From positions 14,198,001 to 14,262,000 of the forward strand of contig NC_092360.1 in the NCBI RefSeq assembly GCF_030848805.1: a stretch of DNA of 64,000 bases, in the 5' to 3' direction. Origin of the DNA: Temnothorax longispinosus (lineage: Eukaryota; Arthropoda; Insecta; Hymenoptera; Formicidae). The notes below the pieces were generated by a model. The model saw only the letters and a program-made list of their open reading frames with translations. It was not told the DNA's origin and searched no databases. The number at the start of each line of letters is the position of its first letter. The first letter of the stretch is position 1. Of this stretch, positions 12,101 through 25,400 are shown one piece after another. The translations under genes were made by a program, and so were the position numbers.

Positions 12101-15100
12101 AGCTTTTTTCTTTGCGGAGAAACAGCAAAAATTTATTTCTCGGCGTTTGCGGTTACATTCGCAATGTTGACACATGTCGTCACAGCTCACAGCACCCTAC
12201 TCTCGATTTACAAAGATTACAGGCCGTTTATATCACGGACGTGCAATACCCTCCCTCTTCCCTTGATGCCATTACTCTCAACATTGCATTCTATAATGCA
12301 AAAAATGCATTCGAAGCTAACCATTTTGCGAATATTCGCATTTTTCGAATACGCTCTTGCTGGCGTAATTGAAAAATTGGGAAATATAGACATATGCATT
12401 GTCCCAAATATCTCCGTGCGAATAAAATGTATAGATGTCGGTTTCAATTTTCCGGACGCAATTTTCGCGGGACTCGTTGCTCCAAGATTTTAATAAAATT
12501 TGTGGAGCAATTATGTCGATTCAATGTATGTTGACCGTAGACAATATTTATAATGTTAAAGATAAAACGTACATAGCATTATAATATATCTTTATAATAA
12601 ATTTTTTTATATGCAGTTTAATAGAAATATAAGACATCCTAAATGTGTATTATTTTCTCTTTTAATATTCAAAACAAGCATAAATATTATTATCAATTAA
12701 ACAAAAATTCATGTGTTCTCTCTTACCGTCTTCTTCAAGCGAGATATCGGGGACATGTTGAGGCCAGCAATGATAGCCATTAAAGAATTGAAGTTGCCAA
12801 TATTAAAACATTCTCGAGCAGTCTCGATCCAATATTCGACGACACGAACGCGTTGCTTTTTCTTCGCATGCTGAAAAAGTAGGGAGAAACTTTTGGTTAT
12901 GGAATGTATAACATCTAACATAGGTATTCGCCAATACTTTGAGAAAAAAATATATTTTTATTTTTTACGAAGGAATTTTGATTAAGCAACAAGAATTTTG
13001 CACAAAAAGTTGCAAAAAATTTTAATATGCGTTAAAGCGATAATACTTACTTTGCAAACTTCTGTCGCTACGAAGTAGCTCAATCTATTAAACCATTGAA
13101 CGTACGATTCAAGATTCCGAGTTTTCTTCATATCTTTGAAAGACGTTTCTAAATGCGGCGATTCCTGAATAATGAAAATAATAGCGTTTAATATAATTTA
13201 CGATACAATTATAAAATTGTCATAAAGAAATATATAAAATAATTTAAGTGTGAGATAATTGCAATTATCTAAAAATAACTCACTTTGGCGAAAGCCTGCA
13301 CAAATTCCTCGGGTCCGATGTAAGAGAGTCTTTCAAGTTCTACATGAGTCAATTGTTGTGCCAGTACAATGGCTGATGGACAGAGTTCAGTAATATCCAC
13401 CTAAATGATAAAAAATAATAATTTTATATTGGTATGTTCAAAATAATATTTCTAGATAATGTCATATCGAAGACAATATATTAATTTGCAAAATTTTCAT
13501 AAAACAAATATTGTAGAAAAACATCCAACTTAAAGTATCTAAATTAAATGTTTTTCTGTAACGTTTTATTCATTATTTAGATTATGGATTTATATTAGCC
13601 TTAAAATTAATCGATTCAATCCATGAATTTACATAAGAAATCATAGCTTCAAATCGTAATACAAAAACATGCTTATATGAAGAAATTTGTTGTTTCTAAA
13701 TTCTAAATTTTGCTCTCACCGAGAGAAAATACCAGTATTAAGATTACAAGAGAAATGATAGGACGAATTATTACGCGCGAAAAGGAAAACTGTTGGTCTG
13801 AGTATTTGATGGTACCGATGGTACCTAACAAATAATCATTTACATACACCGTTTGTCGTGTTGCTATTGACTTGTATACTTTTCCTGTTTTAATAAGATT
13901 TCAATCTTTCAGAACTTTGGTTTCTTTATTTTTTGTTCGTTTTATTCTATTTGATTTATTTATTTACTTTAATTATTGCAACATTTTAAAGAACAATATC
14001 AGAGAGAGAAAGAGAGTGAAAGAGAGAAAGAGAGAAAGAGAGAGAGAGAGAGGGGGGGGGTTGGATGGATTTTATTCGGGATGCATTCTTTACATTTTCA
14101 ACCTCACGTCTAATTGCAAGTCTATGTATAGATATCCCTTGATAACTTTGGTCCGCAAGAAATGATAGATGGTGATAAATATACGTATATAGCTTTTCCG
14201 ATTGCGGCAGAGAAGTAAAGACGTCGTCGAGAGGCGACGAATAAAATCACTAGGCCGCGTGATCCGTTTAGGAGGAAATGGCACTCCGAGACGGACTTCC
14301 CTCTATCGAATTATATCGCCGATCATATTATCGAAGAACCGGGTACAGAAGTGGACAGAGACTAAGAAAAAGAAGAAATTGCTTTGATGAGTATGCCCGT
14401 AAAAGAGATAATTCAAGAATCTTCACGTGGAACTCTGCTCTGTAAAAAATATCATAATTTCAGATATCTCGAAGCAAGCAATCAAAATATGATATTTTTC
14501 TATGGATAAAGGGCACTTTTAAACATAAAATGTTTTGTGTAATAGATAAAATAAATTTTTGTAATGGAGAAAAAACATGAAAAGTTATCACCAAAAAAAT
14601 TACGAGATGATCCAAATTACAATGAGTTGTATTTTCTTCTTTCTAAGTCAATCATGGATTGCTGTGAAATATCATGCAAGTGCAGTTTCTTTTTTCTGCA
14701 TGCGTAACATTGCAACATTCGCGTGATTTCTCACATCGAGTGATTATAGTAATAAATTTTCTTAATCGTTGCTTCACCATGACGAAATTATTTCCATAAA
14801 AGCCAAAAAATTCACATAAATTTGAAATAAATTGTTCATTAGAAACAATATTAATTTTCCTTGCAATTTAAATAATATTTATTATTGTTGCAAGCTTTTT
14901 CACATAATTAATATATGTAGCTCATCGTTTATTTCTGATTGTTAAATATGTTTTGTAATATATTTTAACTGTTTTCAATTAAGTTGATTCTATTGCAATA
15001 TAGTAATACTTATCACTTCAACATAATAACAGAAAGCTTAAAAATTATTAACGAGTTGTTTTCAGAAAGTATAAAATTTTCTTTCGTTCTATATAATCTA

Positions 15101-18100
15101 TATATATAATAAATTTTGCGCTTGAAATACGTATTTACTTAAACAAGATTTGGATATTTTAACTGATTTAATTTCACACGTACATTGTCAATATCGCAGA
15201 CTGTAGTAATATATAAATATATTATGCAACAAGGAAGAGAGAAATATAAAACTCAATTATAAAGTTATTCTTTAGTTCTATTTTCTCCGATATCAAGAAA
15301 TTCCTTTCTCATCAGTAAAAGCAATTTTGAGATATAGCAAAGCGAGTAGATAACTTATAACAAAAAATGTCATGCACATGCCACATTTTCTCATGCAGTT
15401 TCATTTCAAGAGAGCGAAACTCAACTGAACCGATGGATAAAATAAATTGTAAGTTAAAACGAAATTTCTAACGAAGGCGGAGAGGATGCAATCGTGAGAT
15501 GTTTCTGCTAGCTTTCGATATAGGATGCACTTAGAAGTTGCTCGATAGAAAGAAAACAAATATCAAAAACTCATGATTGGTCTCGTAAGTTACTTCTCGT
15601 CTTGAGCAAAAAGAAATGGTCTTCTTCTGGTGTGACACGTAACGAACGACCGCTGCGAAAGTACGGCAAACTAATAATTCAGCTCTTTACGCTTGGGATT
15701 ATTTGTATCGTTATGTTGACGGATAAAATACATTTTGAAATCTACGAATACGAAAATACGAAGTTTCTAACTAATTGTAAGTTTAATATATCTTTTCGCA
15801 TTTCTCCATTAAAAAACAACACACGATACTTGTTATTAAACAATGACAAATATTGCGTTACGCTATAATTTATAGAACGTTTATAAATCCTCGAAGAGAA
15901 AACAGAACTCAATCGGAACTAAAAAAATAAAATATTTTTGGAAAAACTAAAATAATAAGAGAGCAGAATGGGAGAAAGAAAGGGGAAAAAGCGGGAGAGA
16001 GGTAAAAATAATACGGCATTATTGGTCTCGAGAGTTGTAACTCTTCCATGTTTCCACGTGAAACAGCATCGTTGCTATCGTCGTGGCACGTACAGAACGA
16101 GTTGAAAAACGCTTCGAAGCGAATTTGCGGTTTAATAAGCCGAAGCTTCGCGAGAGCTCGACGTGCTTTACCTGTCTCATGCTTTCTTCTTCTCCTCTTG
16201 TTCTTAGCATTTCTTTTTTTTTTTTTTTACTTACACGCGCTCTCGTCTTTCCTTTCCAGCTTGTCTTAGAGCTCGTGATAAGTAATCTTCGCAAAACTTT
16301 ACAAACTACGAATCATATACGTTAACAAAACAGCTAAAGCAACCACGATCAAGTAGCCACAGTGGCTTTTGCTCATGTACAAAGTTTTGATACAACAACA
16401 AAGAGATTTTAATAATTGTAATCATCGTCGTCAAATGAATTAACTAATGAACTTGTTTTGATTGCAAGATTATGTATCATTTTTTGCTTTTTTGTTAGAA
16501 GCAAATTAGTAAAATTGTTAAAGAAATAAGGATCACGTAAAACATTCGTGCCAAGCATTTAGTAACTACACAGCAAAATATAATGTCGCAAAGATAATAT
16601 AAATTGTTATCGTATATTTATTGCATCTTTTACATAAATGTATGTATCTCGATCAAGGGTTTTCAAAAAGCAGAAACTATGCGTTTTTATATTTAGGAAA
16701 TTGTGTATGTGCTTAAACATTTCTTATTTCCTTATAGAAATTTTGCGACATTTACCATATAATCGGCAAAAAATCGTTTTATAAAATATTCTTTGGAATA
16801 AATTCGCCGGAAATTCTATCTCGCAGGTTTAATGGAATTTTTCGTTTTAAACATATAAATACCTAATTTTATTTCTATCTTGCACGTAGTAAGTAACAGT
16901 TATTTCGTATTCATGGCAGAATTATTGCGTGCGTAAGTTCAATATAAATATCCCCTAACTCGTTTATATCGTGTTAGTATTAGTATTTTGGACGTTCTGA
17001 ATCGTTTACCATAAATATGATGGATAAATAAAAATGTAATTTTAATAAAAATAAATTTTAAAATTTAATATTGAGATTTTGCATTTTCTTATAAGATATA
17101 CATATTTTTAATGTATAAAAATATAATGTGAACAATTGATTCATAATCACATTTAAAATAAAATTTCGTACTTGGTAATATTTATAATTGATTATCTAAA
17201 AAGTTTGCACATTTAATAATAATTTGATGGTTTTCTTTATGCGAAAGCTATTTATTTTAATCAAGAATATTAAAATTAAGATTTTGTTTCAATATTTAAA
17301 GTTTCATATTATTCTCTGCACAAACATTTTTTTCCAAGATATTGCATTCAATTTTGACTTTTATTTTAGTGTAAGGTATACTTTTCGTGCTGTAATTAAA
17401 TTTTATGTTACAGTATTCTAAATAAAAAAATTTTAATGAAATAGATAGTAATTGCTATTTTTCGTATATAAATATGGCGCGTAGATATAGCTGCCATTTA
17501 CAGTTGCAAAAAAAAAGGAAACTACTAAAACTGAACAACTCGATAGGCGTATGAGGTAGCTTACTATAATTTATAAATATTATTATTGTCTCAGAGAAAT
17601 TCCGCCTTCTAATATATCATCGTAATCCTTGACGCAAAACGACCTAGCATCATTCAAAGAGGTGTGCAGCCACACAATTTCGTACTGATTACTGATTAGC
17701 CACACATGACACCGTCCGGTATATTTAACTAACTAACGTAGCTGCAAATTACCTATTAGCGGGTGTTACAAGCGGCAGATAGGCACGCGATAATCAAATT
17801 AACGGAATGATTAACGTCTCCCTGTATGGAAACTGCACTAACAGGGTTAGACTAACCGCGCAAAGTGCACGCGCGTACGCGCACGTGGACCGTGGACCGT
17901 AGACGTCCAAGTTTGTGCGTTTCGATCGGGATGCGTATATATGCGCGTTGGTGCGCGTGCGATACATGAATGTAACCGAGATACCTACGTTCGTGTAATG
18001 TAACAATCGTGATATAGCAATCCATGTGTGGAACACGTTCAGAAGTGAGAGAGAATGCATAAGAGGCGGGGCGTTATCCGGAGGGAGAATATTATCGCTT

Positions 18101-19379
18101 CATTATGCTGAAAGTCCTCGAAGGGTCGATGCGATTACGGTAAGCCGAGTAATCGGGCTTTGCAACATGGCAAGCCGGTTACGCGAGTAAAATCCATATT
18201 GAAATTGCGGAACAATGCGGAGCTCGGTTCAATGCGCGATTGACCGACACTACTATATACTCTTTCTCTTTTTCTCTTTATTAGCTTATACTACCTTACT
18301 ATCTTATCTTTGTGCGTGGTGTGTAATTTTATGAAGCCTCATGATGTAAGTTACATAGAGAAATCTTATTTTTGCAGATATGGATATAATTTGTATTCAA
18401 ATCTAACTATGACATGGACGATGTGATCGACGCATACTGATACATATGTAAATTTGACTTATACGAGATAAAGAGTTATTTTCTATAATTAATAAATGTT
18501 ATCCCGACACAATAGGACATTATGAAAATTGTTAGCATACAAGATCATGTAAATCGACTTATGCGGATGCATTACTTCGATTTCTCTGCGGAAAAAAAGC
18601 TTTCGTCATCACCAAATTACATTTTTGTTATTCAGTTAGACTGTACGTCGCTATTGTTTGAAAAAATTGATAGGAATCATAACAAACTTTATACGCACAA
18701 TTAATTTCAGAGAGATCGGCGAAGTTGTAGTTTGGAAAATGTCGCGCTAAGCTACCACCTAAGCCGAGGTGGGACAACGAAATGCAAGCTGATGGCCGCA
18801 AATGGGCGCTTGTATCGAAACTCACGAACCTGTGTAAGCTGCTCCGTTGCTGCCTCGGTCGCCAGTCTCGCCAGGCCCTCTTCGTACCTTTCCAGAGCCG
18901 TCAGTCGTAGCAGCAAGTTTTGCAGCAGCGCTGAAACTTCCTGCCTGGCCGCGGCGTCAACCGCCGCGACTTTCTGCGTGATGGACCTAACGTGACCCAT
19001 CACCCTCTCATCCCGGAAGTCATACGGAAATGTTTCCGTCCATTCCGCTAGCAGCTGTACCAACCGCGGCACGAAACGATGCAATCGTTCCTGGAATACG
19101 TATACTGATACTTAATCGTTTTACAATGACAAAGGTGATTTTTTGTTCCAGGGAGCAAAATGTCTTTCGGAATGTGAATAAAGTGATGAGAACGAGAGTG
19201 GAGTATTGATATCATTAAGAGACTATTGGAGCGATTTGTGAACGAGAAATATACACTCATCAAGCCTTGATTATATAACTAAAACCTTTTTTCAGTATAG
19301 CAGCAATTAGTTTCGAAACAATACCGTTATACATATAGGATTATATGTACATATAATATACATATACATATACATATAC

Positions 19380-19413
<34 letters not shown>

Positions 19414-22400
19414 TTCACGTATTAATATATAAGAAAAAAAAGCGGTATTACCTATTTGAAAATGCTTTAATAGGTACTCACAATTTGATTTTGAAAGAAA
19501 AGGATTTTAATAATTTGACAATTTACTATAAAAAATTGTAAGATAAAAGAAAACTGTCTATTTTATTCGAAAGTAAAGTAGTAGAAGAGGAGAGAGGAGA
19601 GTGAGAAGAACTATATAAAATTTCTTGTGTTTATATTTTCCGTGGAAGAATAGATCGCGAGAAGGTGGAAGGAAAATACGACCAGATATAAAGATGGATG
19701 ATTTTGCGATGAAACAATAATACGCGGCCTTCGTGAATGCCTGATGTCAGTAGAGAGCTTCGTGTCATTTCGCAGATGAGAAGTATTGATGCTCACCTTA
19801 CCGCCCTCTCCATTCAGATTCTGCTGATGCTCGCAGAGAGCGCAAACCTCACCCAACAGCTCGTGTGGTTTGATGAAGAGCCTGGCGCTCAGCAAAAAGG
19901 CAAAGAGATACGCTCGATCGGGATAATATTCCTCCGTAGGAACCATATGCTGTACTAACGCCTCGAGTGAGCCTGAGACGAGGTTGCCATCTCGGTACAC
20001 CAAAGCCTGAAACAGTATACGGGTTAGCTTGGGTATATACAAGTAACGCGATAACGTCATGTTGCGAATTTAGCATATTATTTGTAGTAGATTCAGTATA
20101 ATAATGGTTAACTTACAAATAATATAATTCAGAAAATAACAATATTTTAAATAATATTTTAAAACATTTAAAAATTTTGAAATATTCTAAATTTTTTAAA
20201 TGATATTCCTGCCTTCAAATTTTCTATCAATATAAAGATCTATTTTTCAGCAAAATAAAGTCTTAAAAATATATTCTTGGAAAATTACAACTGGAGCAAT
20301 AAAACCAATTTTTATATTCCACTATCAGTTATCTTTAATAGTTTTCAAGTTATCATCAAGTTATCTAAAAAGGTTTAAGATATTCCACAATACCCGCACT
20401 TTCTCTGTATAATATAAATTATTTACATGATATTTATATAGACACACGTTACAAGTTGGCAATGCATAATTCCGGAATTTTTTGAATTTTTTCCATTGTG
20501 CAATTGTGCATTATTCTCGGTACACGAGACTTTCACGAGTAGATACGTGCGCGGAATGTAGAATTTGCTTGGTAGGTACTGTCGAACGCCTCCGCGGAAC
20601 GCGCTTTTGAGTTAGCTCGTTTCAAAGTTGGCGAATGCTAAATCTGCGCATCATCAAAGTTGCACTCACAGCCGAGGTAAGCTCTAACAAGCTGTCGGGT
20701 GTTCAAATTGGATTCCAACTTAAACTTATCGCGTCTTAATGCGACATTGACAAGGTAATATTTCCGCCATGAACGACCGTTCAAGTTTTTGGCGCATCCG
20801 ATTAGCTCAGTAATTGACAATATCTTCCGGAAATGTACATATAAATTTATGCTTTACATGTGACAGATAAGTGAACAAAAATATTATGGATATGTTTAAT
20901 ATACTAAAGTGTGTAATCTTATCAATAATTGGTCAATTGTGTGGTTAATGAGATGATTATCAAATATTTCATAAGTGTAACCAATAATTGCAATTACCAT
21001 AATTGATAAAGAGAGAGAGAGAGAGAGAGAAAGAAAAAGAGTCTTCCTTTTCTATATAATTACATTTTTCTTCATATTGTAGGTATGTGTTTTTATTTTT
21101 GCATATTTCTCTCATAGCAATGTGTTTTGAAAATATTCTAATTGGCAATGAGTAACTGATATAAACTTGTATAATCCACATGAAGAATTTAAATAGCTTA
21201 AGCTTAACTTCCGTTAATGCAACATCGACGAGATAACGTTCTCACCTCAACTCGCGAGCAGTGTAGAAACTTTCAACGCCATCAACAGTCGGTTGGGATA
21301 TACGAGTTAATGCGAAAGTGTGAAAATCTACCTCAACCGCACATGTACTGCGCTATTCTAAATTTCTCTCTCTCTCTCGCTCTTGCTCTGTCTCTCTCTT
21401 TGAAGCTCTTTAACTGATTAAAAATAATTTGATTGACTCAATAATACATATGTTTTTGAAGTTTGTTTAGCTCAAAACATTTTCAACAACGCACGTATTC
21501 GCTAGAATTTCTTTGCTGTAAAAGCATTGTGTAATATCCTCGGAAGAAAAGAAGGTAAAAACTATTCTCACACATGTTCTCTTTTTAATATTTCAGAAAC
21601 TTGCAGATTATCATATTTGCATTTAAAAAATTAAATAAAATTTTTAGATTAACGAATAATGAAACATTTTTTTCAGACTAGTTCTTACAATTTAGGAATT
21701 AATAATATAGTGTATTAGTTGTGCCCTGTAAAGACGTAAATATTATTTAAAATCTTTATTCACAATTGTTTTCTAATAAATGTTACTAACTGCTTTGGCT
21801 TTACAACTTTGTTATGTGGTATTTTATGATGGTGGATGAATATTATTCGACTAGGACTTTACATGGCTTTGAGAAGTTTTAGGTTCAATTAGTTTATTGA
21901 AACGGAGGGCGGGAGGTCGTAACGGTACTATTACGAAGTTTCCGCAGGTCGTAAAGCGTTTCCATCCGTGCCACCTATTTTCCAGTAACTGCAAGTAACA
22001 AAGTGAATACTCTAGTGTTGTTCTCGGTTTCTCTTTTCTCTGTTCTCAATTCAGGTTATGTTTGTTTTCAGAAAGAAATTAAACTACGTAATCTCTTTAA
22101 GCAACTTCAACATCAATATGTATATGTACTGTGTATGTACATACATGTAGTTTATATTGACAATATTGACAATAAATAAAATATTTACATAAAAGTATCT
22201 TTATCATAATGTCAAATAATTTTTCTAAACAATTATTTTAATATTCGCCGTAATTTTGAATTCTCTCTCTGAATTTTGCACATTTTAATTTTTAATTATT
22301 AACCAAAAGAACCATTCTAAGGAATCTGGAATATTATGTATTAGAGCAAATAGCTAATGTTTTTTTGTTTTTTAAAGAATTTTTTTAAACGTAACGTATA

Positions 22401-25400
22401 TACATAAATAACGAAGCTATAATCTTTGCGAAATCTAAATAGATTGCCAGATCGATATTACTCCTCTAGCTTTATGGGTATTTTCATCAAACGGATATTT
22501 CCGCAAAAGCTCACGCCTACCGTGATTGTTCGGCCCGAAATGTCGGCGTTACGATATAGGCGTCAACAATTTTTTCATCGCTTTCCCCATTTTCTCCGTG
22601 CCTTTCCTCTTTTCTACCTCGATCGGATTTTTTGCAATTTTTTCGGTGCCTGTCGATTTACACTTTACACGCGCCAGCAAAATCGACAATGCTTACGTCG
22701 TTTGCTGCGCTCGTCTAGCAGTTTATAATCGAAAAGCGGTGGGAATGGTGGGATACGAGTTTCGGTGGGACGGCAGGCCAGATGAAGTTGCGCGTGTTTT
22801 ATTGTGCTTACGACTCGTTGTTCTGTTTTCTGAATGTTCCAATATATTGAAGCGTCTCGCCTCTCGTGGCCATCTTTCCGTATTTGCGTATTCATCTCTG
22901 CATGAATATGACAGAAGTGAAATTGGAAACGCGGTATACTGAGATCTACAATATTTATATCTCGTATATTCTCATGTCGATATACCTAACATGTAGCATT
23001 CAAAAATCGCAATGCGTTTTTCTTTATGCTCTTTTTCAAGTAAACAAACAAACACAATACACAATATTACCACGTAGATATACTTAAAATAAAACCGTAC
23101 ACGCGCAAAATTTAAAAAAAAGAAAAGAGTTATAATTGATATTTAGATATTTTACACGTCTATATTTCAATTATAAAAATATTAAAATATTTTCTATAAG
23201 TGTAGAAATATAGAATATTATTATTTTTTATGTATTGTATAAAAATGTTTTTTCAGAATAGTCATAGTTATAGAGAAAACAGAAAATTACAATAAAAAAT
23301 AATTTCTAACATTTGGAAGCAGCATAGCTGCCTTTTGTTTCGATCCGCTACAGCTTGTAAATCTTATTCAGAGAAGAACTAATTTCGTAATTGCAATCCG
23401 AATCTTTTCGCGATAATAAAAAAAAGCGGAAAACGCGTATATGCTATTCTTTGCTTTTAGCGTTTAGCCATTTTGCGAAGCACGCTCTGATTCACTTCAC
23501 TGTTTACCAAATGTTAATTTCTTGCATTATTCTTATGGAATGTGGTAAACGTATTGTGATCATTAACTAAATTATATAAAGTTGAGTTATAGTTACAACA
23601 AGACGCGAGAAATGACTTTTGAATAATGTATGTGACCGTAAAGTTTTCTAAATGTAAGCTATTATTTTACACATCAACATGCACAGACAGAAAATGCTGT
23701 CTTTAATAGTTATGAGTGATGATTTTCTAAAAAAGAATTAATGTTTCTAAAGTTACTCGCCCTTTAAATCGAAATTTTTTTGCTCTTTTTCTCGATCGAT
23801 AGATCTTATGAGCACATTTAGGGACGACACAGACGAATCACGAGCGTAAAGATCTATCCTGCGTGTCTTGTAGCAATTCTCTGCAGCAAAGAAACCAATT
23901 CCGTTGCCATTATGCCGCCAATTTATTTTCTGTCTTACCCCAGGTTATACTAATCTCGAAATCTCTCACAAAAACGAGTATTATTGCTAAAGTTGTATTC
24001 AACAATAAGTAGAATAATTATTCGTAAATACGTGGTTTTTTTAAGTTTTGCACGCATATTTTCTTCCGATTTCATTTTAACTCGGGGAGAAAATAAGGAC
24101 AGGAAAGGAAGAGAAATTATCATTGTTTGTTATATTCGTGTAGGCAAAGTCGAGGAATCTTATGAAGATGCGTACAATACATCTGCTAATGCGAATTGTT
24201 CCGGCGCTCGCATATTTGCTTAATTAAAAGGTAGATTAGTGAAATGTCTGGCTGAAGTTGCGAGTAACAATACGCGGAGTATTGTGATTATGCAAATTTC
24301 TTTAATTTCTCCCGAGCCATCTGCGACGAGCGTTAATGTCGCGTAATAAAAGAACCGAGTTGTGGGGAAGAGTTCTTCTTACTCTGCTTGCGTCGAGACA
24401 TTTTTTTAACCAAGAGTTCCGCAATTGTGGACTAATGAGCATTCGGAGTACTGTGTAAAAACGCGATCAACAGTGGCATATATAAAGTGATAAACTTAAT
24501 ATTTGGATCAGTAACAACAAGTATCAATATTCTTTTGATTGTAGATTATAGATATAATTTTTTTTTTAGTTTTTCTTGTCTTTTAAAAACTCTTAAGACA
24601 AAACTAATTTTTTTACAACTCTAGGAAAAGAAAATGTAAAACTTAAAAATATATTTTTATTTAATTAATTTTTATAACGCTTTATTTTATAAGTGCAGTT
24701 TTTTGGCCAAAATATGTCAGAATATCGGCAAATTAATTTGTCTATCAAAATATAAACTGTTCTATTTCAACATTGCTTGTTTTATAAAATTTTATATTTA
24801 TAAAAAGTGACATATTTCTTAATTCATATGTCTCTGAAAACAGTCGAAAAATGCGGTTATATAAGTGCTTGACGTAACGATAAAAGAAGTGTCAAACATT
24901 TTATTAAGGTAGTTAGTCCGTGACAATACTGTCAAAAAGTTAAAGATAGACAAATGACATATAGTATTTGGCTGGGATTGTCCGCGTTATGCATATGTGT
25001 GTGTAAGAATCTCATATGTAGATATATATATAGACACTAATGTGTGCTACTAGATTAGGTTCACTTCAAAGAATTACTTCGAAACTAAACAGTCAAAGGT
25101 CTTGTAGTTTTGTAAGTATATTTTTACAAGTCTCTTCTATCGTCTTCTTGTTTTTCATAAAAGTTGCCAGAGTAGTTTGATCGCTACAATTAGAAACGTA
25201 GTATCGGAAGCCGTTTTCATACCTGTGATACATGTAAAAAGTATTAACTTTGATTTCAATTGTCTCAGCTTCGGTGCAGTCAATTTTTTTCTAATTGCAC
25301 AGGTGTGTAAATCGTGTTTACATTAATATACTGTTCAAATTTTATGAGGTTTTCAAGAAAATGACTTTACGGACTAACTACCTTAAGTTGAATACATAAA

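Larger units (their letters stand above)
7567..12726 (-). other. Intron between exons 6 and 7
   Basis: 5.2-kb intron. It holds a foldback MITE (9421-9560), a short tandem repeat (9572-9606), a TG/CG microsatellite followed by GA repeats (9830-9898), and a more CpG-rich patch at about 11570-11960 and 12070-12490. Open frames in that patch, including a 140-codon plus-strand frame at 12071-12493, resemble no family I know and look like chance. Confidence 0.8.

Noticed and set aside
12071..12493. 140-codon plus-strand open frame
   Set aside because: It lies inside an intron of the minus-strand gene, has overlapping frames on both strands, no family resemblance and no splice-supported context.
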